The translations under genes were made by a program, and so were the position numbers. A DNA stretch of 64,000 bases. Origin: Ichthyophis bannanicus. Its lineage: Eukaryota > Chordata > Amphibia > Gymnophiona > Ichthyophiidae. This document shows, in pieces, positions 1 through 10,912 of the stretch. The DNA is taken from the NCBI GenBank assembly GCA_033557465.1, contig CM066035.1, positions 900,085,309 to 900,149,308 on the forward strand. The letters run 5' to 3'. Numbering within the stretch: the first letter of the stretch is position 1; every line of letters starts with the position of its first letter. Below the pieces are notes generated by a model that saw nothing but the letters and a program-made list of their open reading frames with translations, ran no database searches and was not told the DNA's origin.

Positions 1-501
1 AAAGTTTGACTTGCTTGTTGTACATGAATTGGTCACAGGTGGTCTGTAGAATGGTTGTTAATTGGTCCGCAGATGTGGTGGGAAATCTATATGCTAGGCA
101 AAGTGTGAGATATCTGTTTGCTATGACAATCATGTTTAAGCCCCGAGATGATAAAGGGCTGACATGGTGGAAGTGTAGGTACTCTTTAAATAAGTTGAAG
201 ACACCCCCACCTCTGCAATTAGTCCTGGGGCAGTTGAACATATTAAAGCTTGGTGACAATAGCTGATTCATTAGGATGGTGTCATTGTCCGTGAGCCACA
301 ACTCAGTGATGTACATGATATCTAGTTTGTGATCACCAAAAAAATCTAACAGAATGGGAACCTTGTTGCATGTGGAGCAAGCATTGACAGTACATTTTAG
401 GTGAGTGGAGGCTGTTGGATTTACACAAAACTGTGTTTCTATGAGGTTGAGTGGTCTAATTCTGATGACAGCCCCAGCACCTGTTTCCTGCTCTTGGTGT
501 T
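1..501 (-). mobile_element. LINE (CR1/L2 group) endonuclease fragment, left part
   Basis: Read on the minus strand, 400-240 encodes the start of an apurinic-type endonuclease: LLDFFGDHKLDIMYITELWL followed by TDNDTI, the usual 'IT.TWL' block that starts such domains. It continues toward position 1 with frame disruptions. The element runs off the left edge. Its 5' part resumes at 10913 beyond the inserted provirus. The host copy is thus older than the retrovirus. The exact LINE family cannot be set without a library search. Confidence 0.8.
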
Positions 502-1274
502 TGTAATCTTCTGAATATGTATTCTTTCAGTCTACTCTCCGCTTGGTCCTGGGTTCATTTCACAGAGACAGTAGGGTAAGCAGCACAAATAAGACAACCA
601 ACCAGGTGTGGCTTGGAAACAGGTCTTTATGTAGAAATAGGCTTATTACATAGGTATAGAACAGAGTTATAAGGTTGTTAGAAAGCTGCTTCAGTTTGCA
701 TCAATGAATCTGTGTGTGTGTGTGTGTGTGAGAGAGATAGAGGCAAGAACATGTGAGTCAGAGCCTCATAGTAAGAAGAATAGGGAGAGAGAGAAAGAAG
801 TGGGGGAGGGGAGAGAAGTATGGGTGTCAGAGCCTCCTGTCCTTCATGTCCGATGAATAGAGGAAGAGAGAGCAATCAGAGAGAGAGAGAGAGGGGGGAG
901 GGGTGAAGAGAAGTGATTATCAGAGCCTCCTGTCCTTCATGTCCGATGAATAGAGGAGGAGAGAGGGAGAGAGAGAGAGGGGAAGTGTTTCTGTCCTTTA
1001 TAGTGAATTTTCTCTAGCACCTCCTTTTGAGGTCTGCTATTGTTTCCAGTCACCTCCCTTTGAGGTCTGCTATTCTTGATTTAGCAAGGAGGGACTGCAG
1101 ACCAATCTCAACAGGCCCGGAAACTGACCTCACCAGGGGGTCCAGAGTTAATCTCATCTTGTAAACTACCCTCATTAACTTTGGAGACTGAAATCACCAG
1201 AGTAACAAAGCTGCTTGAAATCCAAGGTCTGGGGAACAGCCATGACACCTGTGTCATGCTGATGTATGCTGACA
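502..1274 (-). repeat. 3' LTR of the provirus
   Basis: This is a 773-bp LTR that starts TGTAATCT and ends TGCTGACA on the plus strand. It matches 10166-10907 closely; in the aligned 1081-1160 block I count one substitution and one indel. The downstream (R/U5) half is a CT/GA-rich simple-repeat tract (about 710-985) that contains duplicated copies of a block with CCTGTCCTTCATGTCCGATG. Differences in that tract account for most of the 31-bp length difference from the other LTR. Confidence 0.95.
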
Positions 1275-1290
1275 TCTCCCACACCTTTTT
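1275..1290 (-). promoter_or_regulatory. Polypurine tract before the 3' LTR
   Basis: The minus strand reads AAAAAGGTGTGGGAGA immediately upstream of the LTR start TGTCAGCA. This is the position and purine bias expected of the plus-strand primer, with two pyrimidine interruptions. Confidence 0.55.
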
Positions 1291-1767
1291 TATTTTTATT
1301 TATTATTTGTGCCTGGAAATGGTGGAAGCAAACCTGTGGTACCTGTCCCAGCTGCCATTACATGATAGTAGGCAGCTTGTCTAATACCTCCTGTATTAAA
1401 TACCTTGCTATGTCTAGCAGGTCCCCTGTCCTGCACAGTACTGTCTCTAGTGTTCTAGAGATAAACAAGTCCCCTTATGAGTCCAAACCTCGTGTCTTAG
1501 GTAGGGCAGCCACTACTGGGGGGAGAACCCAATATGCTATCTCCGTGCCCGTCTTAGAGAGAGTGAACAGTGCATAAGGGCTGCAGGAATTTTTGAGGAG
1601 GTTAAAGCCAAAAGGTACCAGGATGCTGTGAGTGAGGATAGGAAGCAATACTAGACTGCAGCTGACTCTGGTATTCAGTGTAATAAGAAATGCCAAATTA
1701 GCCAAATTAGCAGGGCAAATGAGCCTGGATGTAGAGGTAGGTGCTGGAGAAATTCCGTGTAACTACC
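1291..1767 (-). other. Proviral 3' untranslated region
   Basis: About 480 bp between the end of env and the polypurine tract. A 76-codon minus-strand frame (1475-1705) has no recognisable domain and a poor start context. I see no support for an accessory gene. Confidence 0.4.
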
Positions 1768-3914
1768 TTAAAATGCTGTTGTTCTGTAGGACATGCGCTG
1801 CAAGGACATGTACATATGTTTCATTTTACAACACAGGAAAATTATGATAATGCATAGCAATATTTGTACAGCAGTTAAAATAAAAATAGGGTGAATAAAA
1901 ACATTAAAGACATGATCAGCAGTAGGTGAGTAACCAAATAACAAATCCCACACAGACACATGAGCATCTTGTAGCAAGTGTCCAACAATTTGTTGAATGC
2001 GTCCATTCTCATAAGCGATGGTGTGATTCACTTCAGTGGATGTTGTTTTAAGGTGATCAATAAAGGCATGGAGTTCTGTAAAGTTGAGCAGTTTATGTAG
2101 TGTCTCTTCTCCCATGCCAAGTGGTAATGGATGCACAGCATAAGAGATAAAGTCTGGAATGTCCATAGAGTCATTGGTAACCAGCGGTGTGGAATAAGTT
2201 GTCCCGTTAATGGTGATGGAGACCAGTGGTGTATGACTGCACCAGGTATTGTTTGGTAAATAGTTTGAACTGTACAACAAAGTGTTCTTGGGAAGGCGAA
2301 TGTCATGCATTCTGGGAGCAATCAAAAAAGAAACATTCTGGGGAAAGAACAGATGAAAACAAAAGTGTCCAGCTCCAAGGTAATACAAACTGTGTGAGGT
2401 AGTCAGGGAATATGAGAGCTTAACAGTCAGGGAGCAAGAGGAGGAATTGTTCTAGCAGGAGGTGTCAGCCTCTTTAAACTGGTGAGGTTGACACTTGAAC
2501 TGAAATGTAGTCTGCTCACACAAACTGGGGTCCATCGGCTTGAATGAAGTCCAGGTGTCGTCCAGTGGCTGCACCCATGTGAGATGGTCCACAGGATACA
2601 TAAGCATATTATCAAACTGCACCCCAATATTAACAATAGGATAAATTACTGTGTGCTGTCCTGACCATGGGATCAAAGTACAGATAGAGCAGCCTTGTGG
2701 TGAACAAATGGGAACACTAACTGTCCATCAATCAAGGTGAGCTATAGCAAATTCAGGTATTTTGGTACTAGCCATATGGACGAGAGATGGTGGCCAGTGT
2801 CCTAACTTAGCAGTGATCAGAATTTCCTTTAGTATAGTAATAAGCTCAATCTGTACTTGATCACAGGCAAGAGCCCAGGAAATATTCTTTCCCAATCTAT
2901 ATTCTGCATGTGCTAAGGTAACAATTTTCTGTTCTATAATGGGAGATATAAGAGCAAAGGTATCTACAACTACATTGGACAGTTTAGAGGAAGCTTCATT
3001 AATAATATGTTGTGAGGTAAAACCATCAGCAGCATACTGAGCAGTGGATCCCATTTTATTACGGAGCACCTCTATATCAATTATATTAAGGGCACCCAGT
3101 GCAGTCCCTGTGCCACCTAAAATTGTATCAATTAATTCACGCTTGTGTCGAAATTGCTTGGCTCAGGGTATTACTGACTGCATATCAAACCAAGTATTGA
3201 GCATTTGTATGTGGTTGGCAACAAACAGAGCAATTTGGATATTTGTGAGTAACTAGAAACAATTTGGGAAATAGATGCCAAGTAAGAAAATGGTATTCCA
3301 CATCATATAAAACATCGTGTGGTGCATCATATTTAATCTGAAAGGGATGTCCTTCCTGAAATGGGTGGATATCAGAAAGGTAGAGTACAGGAGGAGCAGA
3401 AGTAATGGGAGGGGTGGGATGAGGGGTGGTAGGTAAACAAGATACATCCAAAAGGAATGAAGTCTCAGTGATGTGCGGTTGATCACTCACAACCCATGTA
3501 TAAGTTATTTTCCAGGTACCTCTGTCCTGACAGGAAATATTGTACAAAATCAAAGCAGGAGGACCTAGAAAGTAATGTTCTGGAGGTGCCCTCAATTCTT
3601 GTGTCCTTTCTAGAGAAGTGGAAACTGGTGGCTCCCACTGTACTTGAGTGAGGTTTAATGAATAGAACACTGGCTTGTCCTGTACGGAACAAAAACTCAG
3701 GATGACCAGATCCTTTCCTTCCGGGAAAGGTGGGGGTATTTCTTGATAACGATATACCCCACCTGTGGAGTTCGCCTAGCCAATCGTGCATATTCGGATG
3801 ATAGTTCCTGTAATGAGACTGGGGTAGACGAGAGCAGATACCAGAACAGGAAACCGAGACATAATAAAAGCTAACTTGTTTCACTCTACTAGGGAGTAAA
3901 CTAATGCTCCCCAC
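1768..3914 (-). pseudogene. env: Retroviral envelope gene (decayed)
   Basis: Surface-subunit remnants lie at 3914-3483 and 3670-3185 in two different frames. Near 3130 the sequence reads RHKRE, a furin-type boundary, followed by a Gly/Ala/Thr-rich hydrophobic stretch expected of a fusion peptide. The transmembrane subunit occupies 3069-2728, 2676-2452 and 2388-1768, all in one frame but separated by stops. A membrane anchor is seen near the C-terminus (IFILTAVQILLCIIIIFLCC) with a short basic tail. At least two frameshifts plus in-frame stops make it non-functional. Family role: receptor binding and membrane fusion. Confidence 0.8.
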
Positions 3915-4325
3915 TTAACAAAAAAAAAAAATAATAATAATTTTTACTCCTTATTTACATAACTATTAAACACATGTCCATTATATAGGACACATCAACT
4001 ATACAGCAGAAGTAAATAGTTACCGTCCTCAAGTGACTTTTGTTCAGAAAGCAGCTGTCCGTGCTGTCTTCAGAAAGCAGCTGTCCAGCACGTGCTGTCT
4101 TCAGGTGGTATCTGAAAACAAAGACTGATAAAACACGTATTACCCATATGGTTTCAACTGGGTGATGTGTTTCCAATACTGCTGGTTGTCGGGCATTAGG
4201 ATTTGGTATAGGCTTGGGCCTAAGGTATCAGTAACTAAGTACGGTCCTTCCCACTTTGCAGTTCCAAAGGGGAGGTTTGGTCTAGGTCTCAGAATCATCA
4301 CTTTACTCCCAACCTTGAGGGGCCT

Positions 4326-5597
4326 TCAATCAGAACCTTTTGCATGTACCTCCTGCAAATAATCTCTAGCTTTTTCTGTGTTAGCTAGCACAGTGGCCTG
4401 AATTTCTTTTAGATGTTCTTGCAGGGATTTCATCCACTCATTGGTGAGAATTACTGTCTGATCCTCTGGAAGAAAAGGACTCAGCATATTTTCCCACCGT
4501 TGCATTGGCCTTCCCATTAAGGCTTCATAGGGTGCAAAACCTGTGGATTTACAGACATTAGCTCTGATACGCATAAGGACTAAAGGGAGCACCAAATCCC
4601 AATTTTTCCCGGTCAGATTAAGCATAGGGTTGAGGTGGGCCTTAATTGTTTGATTCATTCTTTCTACCTGCCCTGCTGCCTGTGGATGGTACGGAATGTG
4701 GTGTTGTTGTTCTATGCCTAGAAAATCAAACAATTCCTTGATGAGCTGAGAAACAAATGCAGGACCATTATCAGAATCAATAGTCTTGGGAATGCCCCAG
4801 CGTGTAAAAAACTGCATAGTTAGGATTTTTGCAGTGGTTCGAGCAGTTTGATCTGGGATAGGGAATGCTTCTACCCAATGAGAAAAGGAATCAACAACAG
4901 TGAGCAAAAATCTATTTTTCCTAGCTGTTAACGGAAGAGGGCCCACATGATCTATTTGCAATCTCTCAAATGGGCCACGAGGAGGTGCTCTCATTAACTG
5001 TCCCCTTCTTTTTTTAAGTTGCCTCCCAAATGAAGCACAGATTACACAGGAGGAAACATGATCCTGTATATCATGTTTCATTTCTGGCCACCATACCAAC
5101 CTATTGAGGATAGTCTGCATTTCTTCTGCTTTAGGGTGTCCCATAGGACCTGCACCATGAACCCAATGCATCCACTCTTTACCTCGAGCTCTAGGGATAG
5201 CTATAACCAAGCCTTCCTCTCTTTTTGCACATAGAATGTCTTTCTCTATAGCGAGTGTGAGAAAGGGTGTGTGCTGATATAGGTTATCTGGGGCATCCTG
5301 CACAAGCTTCCTTAAATTGGAAAGCTCAGGGTCCTTTGTCTGCCGTGCTACGAAGTAATCTGGTGGTATTATCTGATCATAATCTGTGGAACGTGTAGCA
5401 ATAGCAACAATGCGTGTCTGCTCATACCAGGGCCATATGAGGCCTACATGGCATGCTTCCTTGGCTAGTGAGTCTGCTAATGTGTTTCCTTTCACTAAAG
5501 GGCCTTTCTTCCTATGTGCTTTTACTTTAACTAAATGTACTCTCTGAAACCTCTCACTCAGTTCTTGTGCCATAGTCCACAGTGATGAATTTTTCAC
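4326..5597 (-). pseudogene. pol: RNase H C-terminus and integrase
   Basis: A 423-codon open stretch begins inside RNase H (VKVKAHRKKGPLVKGN and ADSLAKEA) and continues into a full integrase. The HHCC zinc-binding domain is seen around HPKAEEMQTIL...CVICASFG. The DDE catalytic triad is present: D in LQIDHVGPLPL, D in TIDSDNGPAFVS, E in AAGQVERMNQTIK. A C-terminal SH3-like region follows. All catalytic residues are present, making this the best-preserved retroviral frame. There is no ATG start, as expected for a processed Pol domain. The frame agrees with 6329-5838. Confidence 0.9.
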
Positions 5598-6498
5598 TGT
5601 GGACCCATCTGTAGATTTAAATTTATTTGCCAGCCACCAGGGTAACAGGGCAATGGCACTTTTAAAGACAATCAGAATCTAAAATGATTTGTATTTCTGG
5701 GTGTGAATCCTGATATTGTTGCATACAAGCCACAAAAGCAGCCAGCTCACAGTACTGTGCTGACGTTGACACACAGGAATACTGTCTCTGCAGTACCACT
5801 TGGTTATTTGGGTCCAATTGTACAATTGAAAAACCTGCTAGTCGCCTGTCTCCTTCACATTGACTACTACCATCAATATATACTGTAGGAAGAAAAGGTG
5901 AATTTTGTCTAGTCCCAGTTCCCTAAAGATCATGTGATTAGGGGCACTGGATGAGGACTGACAGTCATGAGGTTGCCCCTCCAGCAAGATTCCAGCCACT
6001 TGCACGTTAGGTTCTTTCAACAATTCGAACTTTACATTCTGTGCTTGCAACATGAGAGTCCACTGGACTATTCTCTCAGTCCTAATCTTGCTACATGCTA
6101 ACTTTCCCTCTACAATGAATTTGAGGGGTGTGTGATGTCTGCATATGTATGTGGTTTGAGCACCAATGATGTATGTAAATTTCTGCATAGCAGCATAGGA
6201 AGCCAGTAGATATTTTTCACAGTTTCCCATTTTGAGTTCAGGAGAAGTGAGAACTCTGGAACAGAAGGCAATAGGTCGATCTACTCCTCCTAGGCATTGT
6301 GTTAGAGCTGCACCTATACTGCTCTCCAACTACAGGGTACAGAAAAAAATGTGTGTGATCTGGGTGTGCAAGAACAGGAGCAGAAGTCAGAATGTGCTTT
6401 AATTTAGTTACAGCTTCTGTATGTTCTTCCTCCCAAACATAACTTTTAATTTTTAGCAGGGAGTAAAGTGGAGCTGCCACTTCAGTGCATGAAGTCAC
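5598..6498 (-). pseudogene. pol: RT connection and RNase H domain (frameshifted)
   Basis: The stretch 6498-6238 in one frame and 6329-5838 in another together cover the thumb/connection (VLAHPDHTHFFLYPVVGE, then PIAFCSRVLTSPELKMGNCE). RNase H begins near 5880 with YIDGSSQCEG, the first catalytic Asp in a Y-I-D-G-S motif. Stops interrupt 5838-5600. The C-terminal RNase H part continues in the next entry. At least two frameshifts separate it from the RT palm. Confidence 0.8.
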
Positions 6499-7180
6499 AA
6501 CAGAAACCAGTGAGCCCTAGAAATGACTGGAGTGATTTCTGATCTGTAGGAAGTGGAAGTTTCTGTATCAGCTCTATCCTCTGAGAATCTACAGATTTAC
6601 CATCCTGGCCAATAGTAACCCCTAAAAAGGAAACCTGTGATTTGCACAGTTGAGCCTTGGCAGGATTAACTTTAAGATCAGCTTGTAAAAGGGCTTTTAA
6701 AACTTCTCTTACATGATTCCAGTGTACAGCTTCATTCTCAGACTGAATCAGAATGTCATCTACATACTGAATTATATTATCTCTGCAAGACAATAGTGAC
6801 AGGGCTTCCTGCATGTATTTATGAAATATTGAGGGGGAATCCTTATATCCCTGTGGAAGCACAGTCCATGCATATTGTTTATTCAGCCACTGAAAGGCTG
6901 TTTTGTACTGGCATTCAAGGGCCAGGGGCAGACTCCAAAACCCATTGGATATGTCTAAAACAGAGAAAAATTTACATTTGGGGTTCAGTTTAGAGATCAT
7001 TTCAGGGTATGAGGCTACCACGGGCACTACAGATTTTGAAACTTGATTCAGGGCACGGAAGTCCATAGTGAGCCTGAAGGAACCCCCCGGTTTAACTATC
7101 GGCCAGGCTGGTGAATTGCATGTGGAAGAAATAGATCTAATCAGACCCCTCTCCTCCAGTATCTTCACAATTTTAGTCAC
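6482..7180 (-). pseudogene. pol: Retroviral reverse transcriptase fingers and palm
   Basis: Ordered RT blocks are visible: RPIVKPGGSFRLTMDFRALN-type finger motif (with PIVKPGG), the VLDISNGFWSLPL block with catalytic Asp, the LPQGYKDSPSIFH block, then IIQYVDDILI with the YVDD catalytic pair, and LGVTIGQDG near the thumb. The frame matches gag and pro. A stop lies just upstream (7181-7429 is pol sequence with interruptions). A frameshift near 6490 ends this segment, and the connection domain continues in another frame. Confidence 0.9.
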
Positions 7181-7429
7181 TGGTTCTATAGCCTGATGAG
7201 GTACTGGGTATTGTTTCTATGGTGTAGGATCCTCACCTTCCAACAGTATTTCTGTGTGCATTTTCCCACAATCTAACTTGTCTTGAGCCCAGACTGGAAT
7301 ATCAGCCACCTCTGAAGGAATTACACACAGATCATACTGCTGAGCTGCCTTGGTGCACTGAGTTGCTAACTGCATGGGAATGACTTCCTGCACTAAAGTT
7401 TTAGAAGCACTTGAAGTTCCTGAATACTG

Positions 7430-7912
7430 CTACAATTTAAGATTAGCCATATCCACCACCAAATTAAACTGGTTGAGAACATCAATTCCAATTATTTCTT
7501 TTGGTGTGTTCACTATAGTGGAGGCAGTGGTTTCCAACATTTCCTTATTCTGTTCACTGTGCACAGGGATACTCCATTTAACTGGGATAGCCACACATTT
7601 GGAAACTGTGTCATTAATTCCTTGAATTTCATAAATTTCCATATTTTTCTGATCTGCAGTGGGAGAAGCTCTGTTAGTAAAACTAATTCCAGCCCCTGTG
7701 TCAATCAAAGCTAGTTTATCCTGACCCCCTATTCTACTGATAACATTGGGGCGTCCACAAGAGTCCAGTATCAAGGATGTTACAAGCCTTAAACTGTATT
7801 CTGGGCCTGTGTCTGTTTCATCATCCAGAGGCTCTGGAATCAAGTCCTCTGCTGAGAGAATGGAGGCAGGCTGGGTTATGAAGGCTTGAGACATTTTGAT
7901 ATCTGAACCCAA
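7430..7912 (-). pseudogene. pro: Retroviral aspartic protease (pro domain of pol)
   Basis: The open stretch contains LALIDTGAGISFTN, the D-T-G active-site turn of retroviral proteases, about 80 codons in, and ends with the flap/C-terminal part IGIDVLNQF. It is in the same frame as gag upstream and RT downstream. It cleaves Gag and Gag-Pol during maturation. A stop at its end separates it from the RT segment. Confidence 0.85.
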
Positions 7913-7929
7913 GAGGTCAGGACACCCCT

Positions 7930-9388
7930 ATGCACTAGCCTTGTGTTTGTCCTGTGCTGCTTGTAAGTCCTGTTTTAATTTATCTATTTCTATCTGCAGT
8001 ATGTATTTGTCCTGTTCCCATTTAATTTTCTCCTTTTCTAATCCATCTGTCTGTGCTTTGAGCTCTTGAAAGGAAATGTAACCTGAGGAATTTCTAAAAG
8101 TACCTCTGCTTTGTCCTCTCCAAGGTGTCTGTCCCCTTTATCCTTTGTCTGTGGTTTTTGTGTGTTGGGAGGATCCCTCAGCTTGCCACTTCCGTGCTTC
8201 TGATACTGTTATGACCTGCGAGGGCTGGGTCTTCCAAACAGACCCAATTCTGAACATTAAAGTATCAAAAGGGGTTGCTTTAGGGTCTTCAGAAAATAAC
8301 AGAAGGTGTTTTGTAATCTCAGGGGATAGCAATTCTAATAAAAATGCCTTATGCATGCTCTCCTCATAATCTTCTGCATTGGGCCAGGACTCCTGCTCAT
8401 TAAGAACTGCTTTTAAAATCCAGGCTCTATATACAAACTCTTCCAGTGTATCATTTGGTAGAGGTGAAATAATTTTAAATACTTGCATTGGGGAACAGTG
8501 AAATAGTTTCTCAATGCCCCTTTTAACCAACTGGTATGGGTGAGTGAGAGAGCCAACTTTATAATAGTGTGGCCCCAGAGCCAGATGCATAAGTCTATCA
8601 AAGTCTGATTGTTTTCTTCTGTATTTCCCTAGACCCCAGTGAATCAGAATATCAGTCGCCCATTTACACCAGTCATTAACATTAAAAGGCATAGGGCCAA
8701 TTTTCTCAACTATTCTTTCCATGTCTCTGTCTTTTAAATTGTCCTGCAGCATCACTTTAACTGGTGCTCTGAGTTCAGTACTGGGTACCATGTCTAAGTC
8801 ATCTGAATTATCCTCCTGACACAGATCCTGATTATTGCTCTGTTCTGATTGAGATAAACTGTCAGTCCTAAGTCCAGCTATGCATACTTTAGTATTCTTT
8901 TGTTTCTCAATAGATTGTATGCATGGCTGATAGGGTGTGTCATAGGCATAAGGGGCTGAGGGAGAAATGGGCGTATATTTATTCTTTTGTTTTTCAGAGG
9001 CCAATTGATCCTTAACGTTCCTCAATTCAAGTTTAAGTGCTTCTAATTGCTCACTAACAGTTATAAAAGAATTTGTGGCTTGGATCACTTGAGTCCTTTG
9101 CATAGAGATGCAAATTTGTGCCTCCTCAAGGTCTTTGGTCAATTGGGTACAATGAGAAGTCAGTTCAGTATTGTCCTGTTTCATGCTAATGAGCCCCCTG
9201 CACATGCCTTGGATAAAAAGGCATTTTCTTTTATTTGTTTTCTTTTTGAATTCTTGATAATGGTTTAACATTTGTCTTTGAATATTATACCATGATGACT
9301 CAGGGAATTCACCTTCAAAGGGACCACCTTTCCTCTTACAGTATGCAACTACAATTTCTTTAAGTTCTTTAAAATCAAAGGCTTCCAT
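7930..9388 (-). pseudogene. gag: Retroviral gag (broken by one stop)
   Basis: The ATG at 9388 opens a 416-codon frame ending in TAA at 8138-8140. The same frame stays open for about 66 further codons, rich in charged and Gln residues, to a TAG near 7930, after which protease follows in frame. The TAA is therefore probably a later mutation, and the TAG the original gag terminator read through to make gag-pol. The N-terminal third is a matrix-like region, then a predicted coiled coil (codons ~90-150, heptads around SEQLEALKLELRNVKDQL), then a capsid-like helical region around DWCKWATDILIHWGLG. I see no classic CCHC zinc knuckle. Role in family: virion structural polyprotein. Confidence 0.85.
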
Positions 9389-10145
9389 ATTTGAGACTGC
9401 AGAAAGGCTGTAGTTGGACTATCTCAAATGTGCAACCTTGGAAGGAGGAATGCTCACTTTTATGAAGAAGTGAGACTTAGAATTATAGTTGGAATGGCAT
9501 AAATTTTATGGGTGTTCAGTAAAGAGTACTGGCATAAAGACCACGCCTTAAAATTATACCTGAATAAAAGTGCTTATCAGCTTTTAACAGGGTGGAAAGT
9601 TTAGGATGAAATTATAGTAAGAAGGGTGTTAGGAGATTAACAGAATTGTCAGTTATTGTATCAATTTCAGCAAGCTTTAAGCCTGCTCTCACTAAGATAC
9701 TTATTGACAGGAGACAGAGAAATAAAAGGCAAAAGGGACAGGAGGTAATAACTTTATCAGGAAAGATGTATATTGTATTCAATGAGGGACTGTTTTACCT
9801 GTGTAACTCTGTCTTTTCTTAGCAGCTCAAATACTATAGAAAAATCTGTAGCAAGCCTATACATAAAAATAAGACAATTGCAAGCCACCCTATGTAATGT
9901 CCCTAGGTGTAGGTAATAATTACAATTCAGGATTATTATAGAGCCTTTTGACAATAAAAATCTCACCTTGCCTAACCCACAAAACAAAGTTATCACTGGA
10001 ACTTTTCATTAAATCCAGCCTGTAACCAAAATTGTAAATTGTAAATGGTCACAAGGGCTTTTGATTTTCCTGTCGCACCCTGTCTGAAATCCACTTTAAT
10101 GTATCAAACAAAATTATTACTTACCCAACTGGAGATCTGCTGTGA
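9389..10145 (-). other. Proviral leader (5' UTR and probable packaging region)
   Basis: About 750 bp lie between the primer-binding site and the gag ATG without a convincing reading frame. An AT-rich tract at 9480-9700 is followed by scattered short frames. By position it would hold the packaging signal and the splice donor for env mRNA. I could not identify either with confidence. Confidence 0.5.
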
Positions 10146-10163
10146 AGTCTGAGACGGCCCCCA
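10146..10163 (-). promoter_or_regulatory. Primer-binding site, proline-tRNA-like
   Basis: Two bases inside the 5' LTR the minus strand reads TGGGGGCCGTCTC. Its first seven bases match the complement of the tRNA-Pro 3' end (TGGGGGC), the primer of many gamma-type retroviruses. The rest matches less well, so the tRNA assignment is tentative. Confidence 0.55.
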
Positions 10164-10165
10164 AA

Positions 10166-10907
10166 TGTAATCTTCTGAATATGTATTCTTTCAGTCTACT
10201 CTCCGCTTGGTCCTGGGTTCATTTCACAGAGACAGTAGGGTAAGCAGCACAAATAAGACAACCAACCAGGTGTGGCTTGGAAACAGGTCTTTATGTAGAA
10301 ATAGGCTTATTACATAGGTATAGAACAGAGTTATAAGGTTGTTAGAAAGCTGCTTCAGTTTGCATCAATGAATCTGTGTGTGTGTGTGAGAGAGATAGAG
10401 GCAAGAACATGTGGGTCAGAGCCTCATAGTAAGAAGAATAGGGAGAGAGAGAGAAAGAAGTGGGGGAGGGGAGAGAAGTCTGGGTGTCAGAGCCTCATGG
10501 CAAGGTGTGTCCGATGAATAGAGGAAGAGAGAGAGGGGGGAGGGGTGAAGAGAATTGATTATCAGAGCCTCCTGTCCTTCATGTCCGATGAATAGAGGAA
10601 GAGAGAGAGAGAGAGGAAGTGTTTCTGTCCTTTATAGTGAATTTTCTCTAGCACCTCCCTTTGAGGTCTGCTATTGTTTCCAGTCACCTCCCTTTGAGGT
10701 CTGCTATTCTTGATTTAGCAAGGAGGGACTGCAGACCAATCTCAACAGGCCCGGAGACTGACCTCACCAGGGGGTCAGAGTTAATCTCATCTTGTAAACT
10801 ACCCTCATTAACTTTGGAGACTGAAATCACCAGAGTAACAAAGCTGCTTGAAATCCAAGGTCTGGGGAACAGCCATGACACCTGTGTCATGCTGATGTAT
10901 GCTGACA
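10166..10907 (-). repeat. 5' LTR of the provirus
   Basis: This 742-bp copy of the LTR sits at the right (5' in proviral sense) end, directly followed on its inner side by the primer-binding site. It carries the same TGT...ACA ends, TATA-like box and GA-rich tract as the left copy, with fewer repeats. Confidence 0.95.
10629..10637 (-). promoter_or_regulatory. TATA-like box of the 5' LTR
   Basis: The minus strand reads CTATAAAGG, about 270 bp inside the LTR from its U3 end, which is a suitable place for the retroviral core promoter. The same motif is at 995-1003 in the other LTR. The start site is inferred to lie just downstream in the CT-rich tract. Confidence 0.5.
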
Positions 10908-10912
10908 GTGTT

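Larger units (their letters stand above)
502..10907 (-). mobile_element. Complete class I endogenous retrovirus (provirus) in antisense to the + strand
   Basis: A 10.4 kb provirus reads right to left: 5' LTR (10166-10907), primer-binding site, leader, gag, pro, pol, env, polypurine tract, 3' LTR (502-1274). Both LTRs begin TGT and end ACA, and the provirus is flanked by the direct repeat GTGTT (497-501 and 10908-10912), the target duplication made by integrase. Gag, protease and RT share one frame separated by stops, the termination-readthrough layout known from gamma- and epsilon-type retroviruses. The polymerase motif is YVDD. The two LTRs are nearly identical apart from GA-repeat length, suggesting a fairly recent insertion. 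Even so, stops and frameshifts disrupt gag, pol and env, so this copy is not competent. Assignment to gamma versus epsilon is open. Confidence 0.95.

Noticed and set aside
710..985. CRISPR-like repetition
   Set aside because: Simple GA repeats with a duplicated LTR block; no spacers of even length and a eukaryotic context.
1181..1577. Plus-strand frames over the left LTR and adjoining region
   Set aside because: Antisense to the provirus and, in the LTR, repeated at the other LTR; no recognisable protein.
1475..1705. Accessory retroviral gene after env
   Set aside because: 76 codons, poor start context and no known domain; chance is more likely.
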